Below are positions 23,341 through 34,474 of a stretch of DNA of 64,000 nucleotides, one piece after another. The DNA is from Fasciola hepatica (lineage: Eukaryota > Platyhelminthes > Trematoda > Plagiorchiida > Fasciolidae), in contig CANUEZ040000193.1 of NCBI GenBank assembly GCA_948099385.1, positions 8,166,105-8,230,104 on the forward strand, written 5' to 3'. Below the pieces are notes generated by a model. It did not search any database, was not told where the DNA came from, and was given only the letters and a program-made list of their open reading frames with translations. Position 1 is the first letter of the stretch. Every line of letters begins with the position of its first letter. A program made the position numbers and the translations under genes.

Positions 23341-26300
23341 GCAGGTTCGCTTTAGATAAGTAGTCAGCTTATCGAATAATGGAGATGGATTTGTGGATGA
23401 ATATTGGCTGTTACCTTGTCACAAATTAGTATGCTGCGATATTTGACCGAGTTATGGTTGGATTGGCTGTCGAGCGTGGAGGTTTTCATGCCTATTTGCA
23501 ATGAAGATGCTGCTCGCTCGTTTGCATCGGTGGACAGATTGCGTCATTAACTGAGTCGTGTCTGATCAACTTTCCATTTGGTAAACCTTCCCGTGACCGA
23601 CTATTCCACTGGTCAGCTAATTGTTGCTCGATTTATTTTACGTCAGCTCGACTTTGCTGACCTGATTACTTTCATTCTGTGGTTGCATATTTGATTTATT
23701 TATCCAACCCTCAGTTGATAATTATGATTTTTTTTTCTGGGGAAAAATGATCTGCTCTTAGAATTTGATTGACCGTACTGAAAATCGTTTGTTATTAGTT
23801 GACCTATTGCGTGCAAAATTGACCTCAGAGGTCAAACCTGGACTGTATTTGCATGTGCAAAGTAAAAGTCTTTGGTCTTTCAAGGGATTCATTGTGGCCT
23901 CGGTAGAGTTGAGGGAAAGACCGTTATCTGGCCACCATATTTACCTGAACTGTTTTTTCAGAGATTTATGTGAGCCTCTTTATCAAATCCTACTGTACTC
24001 GGTCGCGGTTCGCTTTCTGATTCGTCGTTACGATAGTTTGCACTCCGTGTGTTACTCGTATCGGTACTGTTTCCGTTCGCCTGGAATGCATCTGCTCTAT
24101 TCGTTCAACAGAGAGGATTACGTTGGAATTTCGACGTGAGACCGGAATAAAGACACGTTCATAAGCCTTGCTCAAACGTCTCCCGAGAGATGATGTTTAG
24201 CTTTTTGAGTCATTTAGTGGTATAATTTGCGGCGTAGTCAGTGATTATGCTCCCATGTTGGATTTGCAGCTACATCTGCTATTCCTAATACGACAACGAA
24301 ACAATAAGTTGATAGTTATACTCGACAGACAGAAAATGAACGCAACCAGTGGTACTAGGTTTGTGGCTGGTGAACGAGATGAACATCCAAGTGGTCGATC
24401 ACGATCTGCATTGTGCAGGCACAGAAAAGTGCTGTTCATTACAATGCAATTCATTGGAGAAGCGGGTATCATTTTGTGGTAATTTACCACGAGAAATAGT
24501 CAGATCAATTCCTACGGAATTCATGCATGGAAATTGAAGTGAGTAGATTCTATTGAAGTGTTGATAAGCCAATATATATTTGGTCGAGAGCAACCATGCG
24601 ATGTGAATTTACATTTGTCTTGATGGATTGGTACGAAATTGGGTTCCATAGGGAATCACTATCGAAACACATGCTCGCTCGTTTGGCAAGAGCATATGAA
24701 ACCAACACATTCGTTCAATCGTGTACCGAATTTCTTTTCACACAGTCACACAGTTTGAAATAGAACAGATTGGAACAGAAGCATAAAATTACAAATGGGA
24801 ACATCCTAGCCATGAGTCACAGCTGTCACCCACTCAGCTCGTGTCTTCAAGTACGCCAATGAAAATAGTTTACAAGAACAAACATTTCCGAGCAGTTTAG
24901 TCTTGTGGTAAACACTCGCAAATGTCTAGATTGCATTCTTTCCACTGTGAGATCACGTTTTCGCAAATAGCGCAGCACTATTGTATTTACTCCACTTACA
25001 CGTTTGAACCATGTTAATCATCACGGTTTTAGAGAACTTGCATTGATCTTTACATACAGGCATATCTGCCTGAAAAGTTTATCGATTTCCATTTCAAATT
25101 TCTGATGTCCCACGGTTCGTTGCTTCGCAATCTGTTATTTCTTCATTCATACTTAAGTGTATGTTTCCCATGATTCCATTTTGTTCTGCCGTATTTATTT
25201 CCGTCTGTAGAAAAGTGACTATATCATGTTGGTAGAGGCCTGTAGAAAATCGATCTTGTTTCAGGGCGTATGCTATGAGCATATAACATCATCCACTTCA
25301 TTTGTCAGAAATATCAAACGGACTGTTCAAGGATGATGTATTATCTGAGCCGTGAACACTGTTTGACCTACGAAGACTTTTTTGATATGTTCAGTTAAAT
25401 ATGCTCAAACCAGTATAATAATAAATTCATAGAAAAAAATCTAAAAACGGATTTGGTTATTAAGGAACTGGCAAAGGACGCGGCATGAATGCTGTATCAG
25501 CAGTTTTTCGAATATCCTTTGATAGAAAATTCCGATGGGTCTGTTGATATCTTCAATAAAACGTGTTGTCGAAATGATAAAAAACAGACGCGACAGAGCG
25601 AGTAGTCTCGCCAATGACCGAATCTCCGTGATATAAAAACTGTTAAAATGGTTGTTAGGTTTCGAAATCCTAATACGTTGTGAAGGACAGTTGACCATCT
25701 AGAATAATCTCCGTTCAAATATAAGGTTACCTATCAACATAGAACACTGAGAAAATGGATCAATTAAAGATCTGTCCAAAAGGACCCTATCTATTCTGCA
25801 CTGAAATTGTTCGAGAGAAATACAAGATAAGCACAGTGCAAACACTGTTTCTCGGGCTAGAATAGATTTTAACGACAGAACCACTAGAGTGAAAAATCAA
25901 TCGACATATTGAAACGCTGATGTCAACTGCGTATCCAGCATAATTCCTGGCAAATTATTATCTGATCAGGCTGATAAAACAAAGTCTTCCATTGTGCTTG
26001 GAATGAGACGGCATGATCAACTAAATCAGCAAACGTTTGAAGCCAACTTCCAGCGAATCTACTATACTGCCGAACCTGTAATTATGTTCACGTTATTTCC
26101 CGGTCACACGTCATACAATGAATCAACACATTCAAATGTGGCTTGAGAAAGAAAATCGACACGATTGCGTCATCGATAGATCGAAGATCACCGACTGCTA
26201 CAAATTGTTTGGAGACAAGGCATTACTTCACTGCCAGTCAAACAGTCGTAGTGATTTTCCCTACTGAAAAAAATAGACAAATATTTCTTTAATGAACAAC

Positions 26301-27140
26301 ACGACACCATCACGTGATCCACCAAAGTATATGAAGCAATAAATTTGATTCAATCAACATGATTACTCATTCCGCTGTCGCAACAAATGTTGCATGAACC
26401 AGGTTATGTATGCTCACGCAGCGCATGTGAAGCTCAACTTCTTGACTATTGTCATTATATTCACCGATATTTGAACTTGTCTATCAGTTTGACGCGAGCA
26501 TTGTAATTGATTGGTGATATTGGTTAAGGTGATGTGATTGTGGTGATGCTTCATGCAACAGGCGCGCCTAGAAAGCCGCCCAGAAAGAGAAGACAGGCAA
26601 GTTACAAAACATTTCTACTACGGTTATCGAATGCGAGTAACGATCATCAAACATTTTTCCCAATTTATAATTTGATAAGGTGAGCTTTGAGTGAGAGATA
26701 TGCACGTGTTCATTATTTTCTTGGAATTATAGGGTAAAAGATAAATTAGAGGCACGTTGTTCATATGTGAAATTGAACTTGAAGTAATGGTTACCAGTGT
26801 CGTACTGACCTGTTTGTTCTGGTTCATGGTTGTATTTGGCGATACCTTCCTGCAACTAATGAATATTCATCTGATTTGTCAAATACGGTTGAGTGAGGAT
26901 ACTCGATTAGGACATCAGCACACTCGGCATCGAAACAACTAGTTGTCAGTGTTTCACCTCTGATAAAATATTAAACGTTTTTACAGATCTTGCACACTGG
27001 ATGATAGGAAAGCAGAAAGATAGTCGATAATCTTGATGACAGCAGTTGACAAATTCGTGTCCATACAGTAGAGGTGTTATCAGAGTTACGACAGATATTG
27101 TTTTGATAACTATGAGTAACGTGGTGTTAGTGATTACGTC
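23341..27140. repeat. Macro-repeat section Y, non-coding
   Basis: It corresponds to 57,400-61,240 in copy C (direct, diverged) and in part to 46,260-47,930 (inverted, with deletions and insertions). Frames such as 23,765-24,139 (124 codons) and 24,255-24,482 show no family motif and are only partly kept open in the other copies. No function is supported. Confidence 0.6.
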
Positions 27141-28576
27141 ACACTATTTTGTGTTTCTTCTGAACACATAATGTGGTAATGTTTCGTGCGGATCGAGACT
27201 CAATCGACGGTTGCCGAGATCTAGCGGTTGACATTTCTTGTTGCTCTTACTTTCACAGTTTATATGGGAAGAAAGGCTCCGTTATTATTGATCGTATGAT
27301 CCGACTCCATGGAAGAGGTGGTAATTGTCGCTTGTTCGCTCTTCACTTGTATTTTGTTTAACCGACTTGGGTGATAATCCTTTATGTGTCAAGACGGTCT
27401 TCCTTTTGTTCGACATTCGTCACCTACCCCACACTGAGAGCTGGAAATTTACGGATATTCTGCCTTTCATTCGCAAAATGAGAAATAGTCGAGAGGTGAA
27501 CAAAACATGGATTCCGGCAGCGTAATTCATCGTTCTGACTTCGGATATGGCTAACACGCGATTGAGATCGATCGTTTACCACATCTGCTTTACTGCCACC
27601 TCTCAATTGAACTCATGGGTAGACAGATGGCTTTTCGACTGCTTGATGACATGGTGTGCTATCGTAATTCTTCGTACCATTATTGATGAAGCACTCGGAG
27701 TGTATATTCGGAATGAGAAATGATTTCACCCTTCTACGTTTTCTTTATAGGACATATCTTAATAACATTAGTGGTCAATCAATATAGAAGTTCACTTTTC
27801 CGTCTCAATAATACGAATCTGTGGTAGAGTGTGCATGGAATTGATACAATTTATTTATCAATAAGTGAACGTCCTAGTGGGCCATCGGATTGATGTGGAT
27901 ATAATGCGTCCAAGAAAAGCAAACAATATGTGGATTCTATTTCCAACGTGATTTTATGCATTTACAGGCCTAACTGAATTCATATTTTAGGTTGAAAGAA
28001 TACATCCAGTTACCAAATCCTAAGTCATCTTTATGCCCAACCTAAAATTTATTGGGAAGGGATAGGTTTGGGTCCAGTTCTGGACATGAGCACCTTGTTA
28101 CATCATGTGATAGAAACGTGATGAAATGAAAGTTTCCAATTTAGCCCATTGGAGGTCATAACACTTAGGCGGCATGTTTTCAATAAACACACAAATGCGT
28201 CCAACAACAGGGTCTACTCACTCAATGTATCTTCTCTACCAGTGAGTGTCTTTCGAAGAAACTATCACAAATTTAAAGACATTGGATAGCAGCATGAGCA
28301 AACCCAGTAGAATATTGGGAGATAAACCAAAGAACCCATCTGCTTATGTATAAACAACATCCAGCTTCATTTTCAAGGAGCCTGCTCGCATTTTATAAAA
28401 GAAGTTTAAATTCTATTCTTCTTACGACCTAAATTAGAAGATATTTGTATTGCCTAATTAGAGAACGGTATTATCTCTGAATAATTCAAGCAGCTGCAAA
28501 TGTAAGAGCGTATTGTGTGCTAAGCTCATCATCAACATGAGCAACATCAACTTAAGGAATTTGGTCGGGTCAAGTT
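27141..28576. repeat. Macro-repeat section Z, left part
   Basis: It corresponds to 57,330-55,893 (inverted) and 61,240-62,669 (direct). The 62-codon frame at 27,173-27,361 stays open in all three copies, but with about a dozen amino-acid changes against modest DNA change, so selection is not evident. No gene is recognised. Confidence 0.6.
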
Positions 28577-29235
28577 TGTGACCTGATTCAGTTAGGCACT
28601 TCGCAATTGAAAGAGACCAAAGCTCTGACGTTATTCTCTTTGGCCACATTGCGCGGTGGGATCGAATTTGCCAACCATTTGGTTATGTTCTCCGACGCTG
28701 GTTGAGCCAAGCAGCTATCCGTTCTGCCTGTGGATGCGTCACCGTAGCTGTAAGCTAACTGATAGAAAACATGTGAGACATTGGTTCGGCAAGACTGTCT
28801 TAATGACTTTTGCATCCTGACCTGTTGGTAATCAGTAACTGAAGTAGTTGCACCACAGTGTGTGTGAGTGTCTTATGGCTGAATTAGGATACATATATTC
28901 TTCACTAAAAAGTGGTCACCTGTTAATAGTAAAACAACAGAAACTTGCTTCTGTTGAATGTATTTGATGTTTAAGGTTCGTTGAAACTTGCCACGCTTTC
29001 TGCTCAGTTGCACGTGTTCGTCAGTCTTTTCGACTATGCACGGACCCCGCGTAAGTCACTTTGATGCTTCGCATGGAACTACGCGACAATCCGATTATCG
29101 CTTCTCGCGATTCATGAGATGGAGAACACGGTTATTAAGGAGGAAATAATTAGCGTGCATTGCGAGATCGTGATTGTAGCGTAAACGTGCAACGGTCAAA
29201 TGACAACCGTGCTTGATAACGAGCCAGTTTGTGAT
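28577..29235 (+). repeat. LTR-like sequence, plus orientation
   Basis: Starts TGTGACCTGATTCAGTTAGG and includes a block near 29,030-29,235 (TTTTCGACTATGCACGGACC and following) that recurs inverted at 30,110-29,890. Its start matches the minus-strand sequence starting at 30,179, and the intervening part is longer here by several hundred bases. Counterparts are 55,892-55,235 (minus) and 62,670-63,325 (plus). The role as a long terminal repeat is inferred from the partner lying directly behind a BEL/Pao pol. Confidence 0.5.
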
Positions 29236-29889
29236 ATGCATTATGAAGGTTTTAAAGAAACTCAAGATTTTTGAACTTGTGGTAATCCTGTTGAATAAGG
29301 CACCTGTTACTCAATTGGTGTGAGCTGTTTATTATGTTTTCGGATAAGATTCCATGTAATTTCAGAATTTGAAGATGTCTCGATATCATTTGTTTCTCTG
29401 TCAGGATGTTGTTATCTAATGTAGTGTCCCGTTTGAAAGATTACATTTCTGAAGGTGTCTTCCATCTTTCATGTGTGCATATCTTCTTCATGATTGCACT
29501 GCCTGATTCCGTATCTGGTTGGAGGAACACCATTTGTTCTATTCTACCTAATCCCTCTATTACTCACGAAGAAGAACTAGTCAAAAGCCTACCCGCTTTA
29601 GATGTTATAATATTCAGATTTTAGGTAAAATGTGACCACGACTTATATGTCTCAAAGTATCCTAAGAAGGTCGCACCGAAGACCTACAATCATGGTTTGG
29701 TTCGAATCCCCCTCAGCAGAGGGTGGGAAATCTGCATCACAGATTTAGTGCAAAATGAATAGGAGTTTATGGAACGAACGTTGCTGGCCAATTGATATCC
29801 CGATAGGTTTATCGAGCAACATCGAAAACCGAGGAAAGCAAGCGGAAATCTTGTAACAGAAACCAGCTTCGTTTATTTGCTTAACATAT
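29236..29889. repeat. Spacer between inverted LTR-like sequences
   Basis: Holds a plus-strand frame (29,406-29,624) and the right part of a minus-strand one (29,745-30,092), neither assigned. Near 29,697-29,710 TTGGTTCGAATCC resembles a polymerase III B box without a visible A box. The stretch lacks a 23-base segment that the other copies have near 54,785 and 63,755. Confidence 0.45.
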
Positions 29890-30179
29890 TGTTTGTACGA
29901 ATTCTCGCTTTCAAGCACGGTAGTAATTTGACTGTTGCACGTGCATGCTACACGCACGCTCTGGCAGTTTATCCTGATCACTTCATCCCTATGAATCGTA
30001 TTCTCCATCTCATGGGTCATGGGAAACCATACTCTGGTTGCCATGTCGGCTTTATGCGAGGCATCACAGTGACGGACTGGCGGTCCGCGCATAGTCGAAA
30101 AGACTAACGAGCAAATGCCACTAAAACGTCACACCTTCGGATTTATTTATAGTGCCACCTTTACTTGCATCAGGTCACA
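29890..30179 (-). repeat. LTR-like sequence behind BEL/Pao pol
   Basis: In minus orientation this begins TGTGACCTGATGC at 30,179, just after a G-rich purine tract (30,208-30,190 on the minus strand: GGGGGATTAGGTGGGG). The tract follows the C-terminus of the BEL/Pao pol remnant. A purine tract then TG is the layout of a polypurine tract and 3' LTR. Its partner lies inverted at 28,577-29,235. No 5' LTR was identified. Confidence 0.45.
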
Positions 30180-30429
30180 AAGCTGACCCCACCTAATCCC
30201 CCAAAATTGTGTTGCAGCTGTGAGCATTCACTGAAGCGAATTCCATCAGAATGCATCCGTCAGTGATTTCTGCACAACAAATGGTTGGCACAAGTGCTTG
30301 TTTGCAATGGCATCAACCGAAAGCACCCCGATCTTTCCCCATCGGACTCCTTGTTGTAGCTTTAAGTTGAACCCAATTAATTGTATGATTTTCATTGTTG
30401 TGCAATATATAAACTGAAATGTTTTACGT

Positions 30430-32760
30430 AAGCAGTGGACGAGAGCAAACGAAATGCTTGCATCATGTTACTTATATTTTCCTCCAGTTTCCATGTACGT
30501 CTCAAGAAACAGAATTATTCTATATCCCCACCGTCAATATATGATGCGGTTCCCACACTAGATTTGTCGAACATACTCATCATTAGCCGAAAAAATTTCA
30601 GTATAGATTGTTTTGTGCCATATGCTGTATGCTGCAATTCCGTCAGTAATAGGAATCACGTGTTCCCTAACAAGTTCGATTCATATTTAGCCCCTTACGT
30701 AGAGAGATATTCACAACTCCAACCTATCCTTAACATCGCATCTGGATGTTTTGCTTGACGTCAATTTTGGTTCAAGTTTCTACTGACTTGGTCTTCCCTG
30801 TACAAAGGGATGTGTTGAGGGAAGCAATTATAAATCACTAAGTCAAAGTGCGTGTAGGTTCCCTGGGTCTCCACACACGGAGACTTAACATCTATGTTTG
30901 ATGATACGTCCAAATTTCAACATGTATGTCGATATTTCCTCGCCGTTTTGTGGTTGATGTGAATTGAATGCCGACAATATCAGTCTAGCCTCCACATAGC
31001 TTGCACCTCGTGGCTGAATGTGTCAATCAATTTCATAGCGTAACGTACCCTATTGAATAATTTCTCGATTATCAAAGCTAATGACGCAGTTTTCAATGCA
31101 CATCCTGCGGCCTCAACGTCAGACCCACCATCACTTTACATCACCTTAGGTATACTGCGTCTGGCTATAAACCGTGCCATTGCTAATCAGGCAATCTGGC
31201 AAAAGTGTCATTACTTGGGCTATGGATTGGGCATATTAGGCACTCACTGACGACGCGTCTCACGGTTGGCATGGCTTTCAAAATTCAGATGTCTTTCCTG
31301 ATGCGAGTTCAAACATGACCCGCGCCTATATACCCTGGAATCTGCTGGTGGTGTTGCTTCAAACGTTCAGTGAATTATGGGCGAGCTGGTAGAACCATCA
31401 ACCTACTATTAGGTAAACTGCAATGCAGAGCAGCTCTAGCACAAATGAATCACCCAAAGTCGAGCAGCCGCGGTTCTAACATGTTCATATTGTGAGTTTT
31501 AGCGCATCTATTGGGATTCATTTCCACCAATCTAGTCTCTCCGAAATTGTATGTTCCCGCGGCATCTGGCACCTGAAACAAAGACAAATGTCCAAGCTAG
31601 ACAGTAGTTGTTTGGGGCATCGTAAATAGAGCAATCTTAAGTCATATAAAACCACCAAGTGGGTAAAAATATCCGAGATTCCTCTGTTGCATACTGTAAT
31701 TGTACTCATTGCTCTCCTCGAAGAACAGACATTTTGACAGTCTTTATTCTTTCAGTGATGTACTCTAGATTTTGGTGACAATTATCATGAAGTTTCTTCT
31801 GATAAGGCAATAAAATAGGCACTACAAACGATTAGGGATCAAATAATGAAGCAAAAAAACATAGGTAATCCATAGTCATAATTGGAACCTCGGATAAATT
31901 AATTGAAAGCAGACAACAATCATACTGAACATTCCATTTGAAACCTAATGCTTTATGTTCCACGATGATCTGTTGATTAAATTAGAAGAACGTACTCGAT
32001 TTTTCACCGTTCATCAATTCTGCTCGTAGTCTAGGTCTTCACGACACCCATTCAGTTCAGTGTTGCCTATCTGTTTGAATTATCGCAATAAATCCTCATA
32101 CTACAGTGACAACAAACAACCGTCTAGATAAAAGTTGATAGTCAGCGCATATAATACTAATGAAAAAAGTCAAGGTTGCTGTCCTTGGCAGTTCTTCTTA
32201 AGGACAGCGTGGCACAAAACGATGATTAACTAGTGCCAAACGGATGAGCTTTCTCTTCGTAAACAATAGCACTACTTCTCACATCGTATTCTGACCAGTA
32301 AAGGAAGCGCACAGATAACCTGTAACACTTTGGAAACCTAATTTGCTGGAATATCTATTGAATTCGAGCGGAAAGGGCTATGACATATCAACGGAACCTG
32401 ACGGCTACTCCTAAAAAATGATCAGTTGGATCAATTACTTGAGTTAGGACTTCGTCAAGTGAAATGCTTTCACGAACAGCCGCACAGTCGAATACCACTC
32501 GGACCTTCCCGGGCTTATTCGAACTTAAGACCTTATGGGGCGGCAAGAACACACGTTTTCTTGGGCATCTTCTTGTGGAACTATAGATGTCATTCATCCA
32601 TTTCAATCATGACCGCAAATAACATGATTGTACCTTGAGAGTAGTTTCAAATTCCAGAGCAAGCATATCTTGATAAGCGACAAACCATGGTCTACAACTG
32701 GGTGATTGAAGGGAAGCTCATTTCTATCAATACGCCACGGTAAACAATCGGTACACTTAT
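30430..32760 (-). pseudogene. BEL/Pao pol remnant in macro-repeat A
   Basis: Minus-strand remnant of a BEL/Pao polyprotein. RT start at 32,606-32,388: KPGKVRVVFDCAA and LGVAVRFR, the conserved entry of BEL RTs. Further on, in shifted frames, YEEKAHPFGTS and SLRRTAKDSN. An RNase H/linker region follows around 31,700-31,300. The integrase shows SDGGSDVEAAGCALKTAS near 31,130-31,070 (normally SDNG around the second catalytic Asp), then a Cys-poor C-terminal region to about 30,435. Relative to the copy at 51,600-53,965 it lacks about 150 bases around the first integrase Asp region. Stops and shifts are frequent. It could never be active as it stands. Confidence 0.75.
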
Positions 32761-33280
32761 TCCTTTCTCTACTTTACTTGCACGCAACTATCTCCTATTA
32801 GACGACGAGACGGCTTCATTAATATATCGCGTATCAAAGCTGATCGATCGGAAGCAGTGTAGAAACCAAACACGTGAATGATGAAACGCACTCTACCGGC
32901 TGGTCATTGATGGACAGCATTTGAGCTGATGGCCATGAGTAAGACGACTTACCTTCAATGTTTGTGGTTTTAAATTCTAGCCCGATAGATTTTGGGAATA
33001 AATTGTCTCAAAACGAATATTAGTAAAAGCGTGCGAGCTGGCGTCTGTGTGGTGGTAGACTGTCGTGTCCCATAGGGCATCCTCCATTTCATTGGTCTCC
33101 AACGGTTTCCTACCTCTCACCTGTGTACCCAAAAATCCCGGGCACGCACGAGCGGCCACACCACGGCGAACCGCTAAACAGGGGGTAAATGAGATTTATG
33201 GTAACTAAGGCCTCGGTGTATAAATATTGCAGGACAGGAGATAGATTGCTAGCTTTATCATAGCGACAAGGCAGAACACT

Positions 33281-33309
33281 TAAAATCCACTTAAATCCAC
33301 TTAAATCCA
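33281..33309. repeat. Three tandem 10-bp units at macro-repeat edge
   Basis: The unit ACTTAAATCC occurs three times in a row (the first with one extra A) exactly where similarity between copy A and the inverted copy ends, just after GCAGAACACTT. Confidence 0.7.
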
Positions 33310-33589
33310 ACAGCACAGTGATCGCTTGGGGGCCGATTTCCCTGAGACTTCCGTTTGCACGTCTCGCGGGCTTCCACAGAATCTCGACAGTGATTGCGAT
33401 GATGAATTGGACGGTAATCGCTAAACGATTTTCCATGAGATCGAGAAATGTGACATTCTGTCCATCGCTCGGAACTGGATGGCTCTCACAAGTCCCTCGG
33501 ATGAGGTCACGACGGTTACCAGATTGGATCTCTGGGAAGTCATTTCAGCTGTCTGCTAATCAAACAAAGCCCATATATCAGGAAGTGGC

Positions 33590-34260
33590 GAGAACTACAG
33601 ACTGCAATGGGGATCTTCGCTCTCCGTTAGGCTTGATTGAAAGCGGTAATGGATCAAACATTCTGAAACTGTGGAGACTGCAGTAGGGATTATTGACTCC
33701 AACAAGCTATTCCGCCTCATTCACAACGCATCGGATAGGCGCTGCAACGAGAGAGTCATTCCTGTACAGCGCAGATGGCCATCTTATACCTGAGCACAAA
33801 AGAAAAATAGAGTGATGAGTAGAGCAGGTCGATAGGTTGCTCAGCCGAAAATCATACCACACGAGGGACCCACAAACTCCAGTTCTCGGAGGGCAATACA
33901 ATGTCGGCTGTGATCCGCCGAATACTAATGAAATTTCACAATCATCAGTCAGCTAAATAACGAGAAAGCCGCTTGTGGACAGCATTTACACTATCGCCCT
34001 GCTCGGTACAGGAACTGACCTATTTGGAACTTGTGTGGCGCTCCTCTCAATTTCCAGGGTCTGTTTGCCGGTTATCCCTGATTGTTGAGTGGGCCTTTGT
34101 GACCATCATATATATAACTCTTCCAGCACAATCAAGCGCAAGCATGAACTCTATCCGAAATCCGATAACCAGAAGTATACAAGACCGTAGGACCGTTCTC
34201 TGTTTTATCAGACCACCCTTGTTATCAAGCAGACTATAAAACGCGATTTCTCTTGTCAAA
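33590..34260 (+). pseudogene. Non-LTR retrotransposon RT fragment
   Basis: Plus-strand pieces in changing frames resemble the linker and early RT of a LINE: SNKLFRLIHNASDRRCN (about 33,695-33,745), DGHLIPEHKRKIE (about 33,775-33,813), DPPNTNEISQ (about 33,922-33,951), QLNNEKAACG (about 33,952-33,981) and VWRSSQFPGSV (about 34,033-34,065). This order (LIR segment, WxxHF region, NNxKAxG, W region before the palm) is that of RTE- or CR1-type elements. Weak LINE-like residues may reach back to about 33,320. Several frameshifts and stops. The downstream RT is not traceable beyond about 34,260. Confidence 0.55.
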
Positions 34261-34474
34261 TAATAGAATATGTCAAAACCTGGCTGCTGCAGCCATTTTC
34301 AGTAGCTAAAGTTGAAGTGCAAACCTCGATGATGTCAAACGTCAGTTCTTCGTGAAAAGTTGTCAGTATATTGTTACAGTGTGCAACAAAGTAATCTCGA
34401 TATTGGTAAATATTCGGTGGTTTATAAAGTCGCTTGCACCGGTCACATTGCTCGATTTGCAGTGTGCCAATCAA

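Larger units (their letters stand above)
21086..33283 (+). repeat. Macro-repeat of about 12 kb, copy A
   Basis: This long block recurs in the window. 21,086 to about 25,350 matches 50,582 down to about 46,260 in inverted orientation, and 27,140-33,283 matches 57,330 down to 50,601 inverted. From 23,350 to about 29,990 it also matches 57,400-64,000 in direct orientation. Identity is patchy, from apparently complete (22,120-23,136 against 48,962-47,946) to strongly diverged with indels. Contents: a tRNA-derived SINE, a BEL/Pao pol remnant on the minus strand, two inverted LTR-like sequences and mostly non-coding sequence. It is bounded by Penelope RT sequence on the left and a LINE fragment on the right. 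Confidence 0.85.

Noticed and set aside
27173..27361. A 62-codon frame open in all three macro-repeat copies (also 57,295-57,107 and 61,267-61,455), which might be a conserved peptide.
   Set aside because: About a dozen amino-acid differences between copy A and the others with only moderate DNA change look neutral, two of the copies are identical because of the palindrome, and no motif is visible.
30435..30758. 107-codon plus-strand ORF conserved at 54,002-53,742 in the inverted copy.
   Set aside because: It is the antisense of the BEL/Pao pol C-terminus, which explains its conservation between copies.
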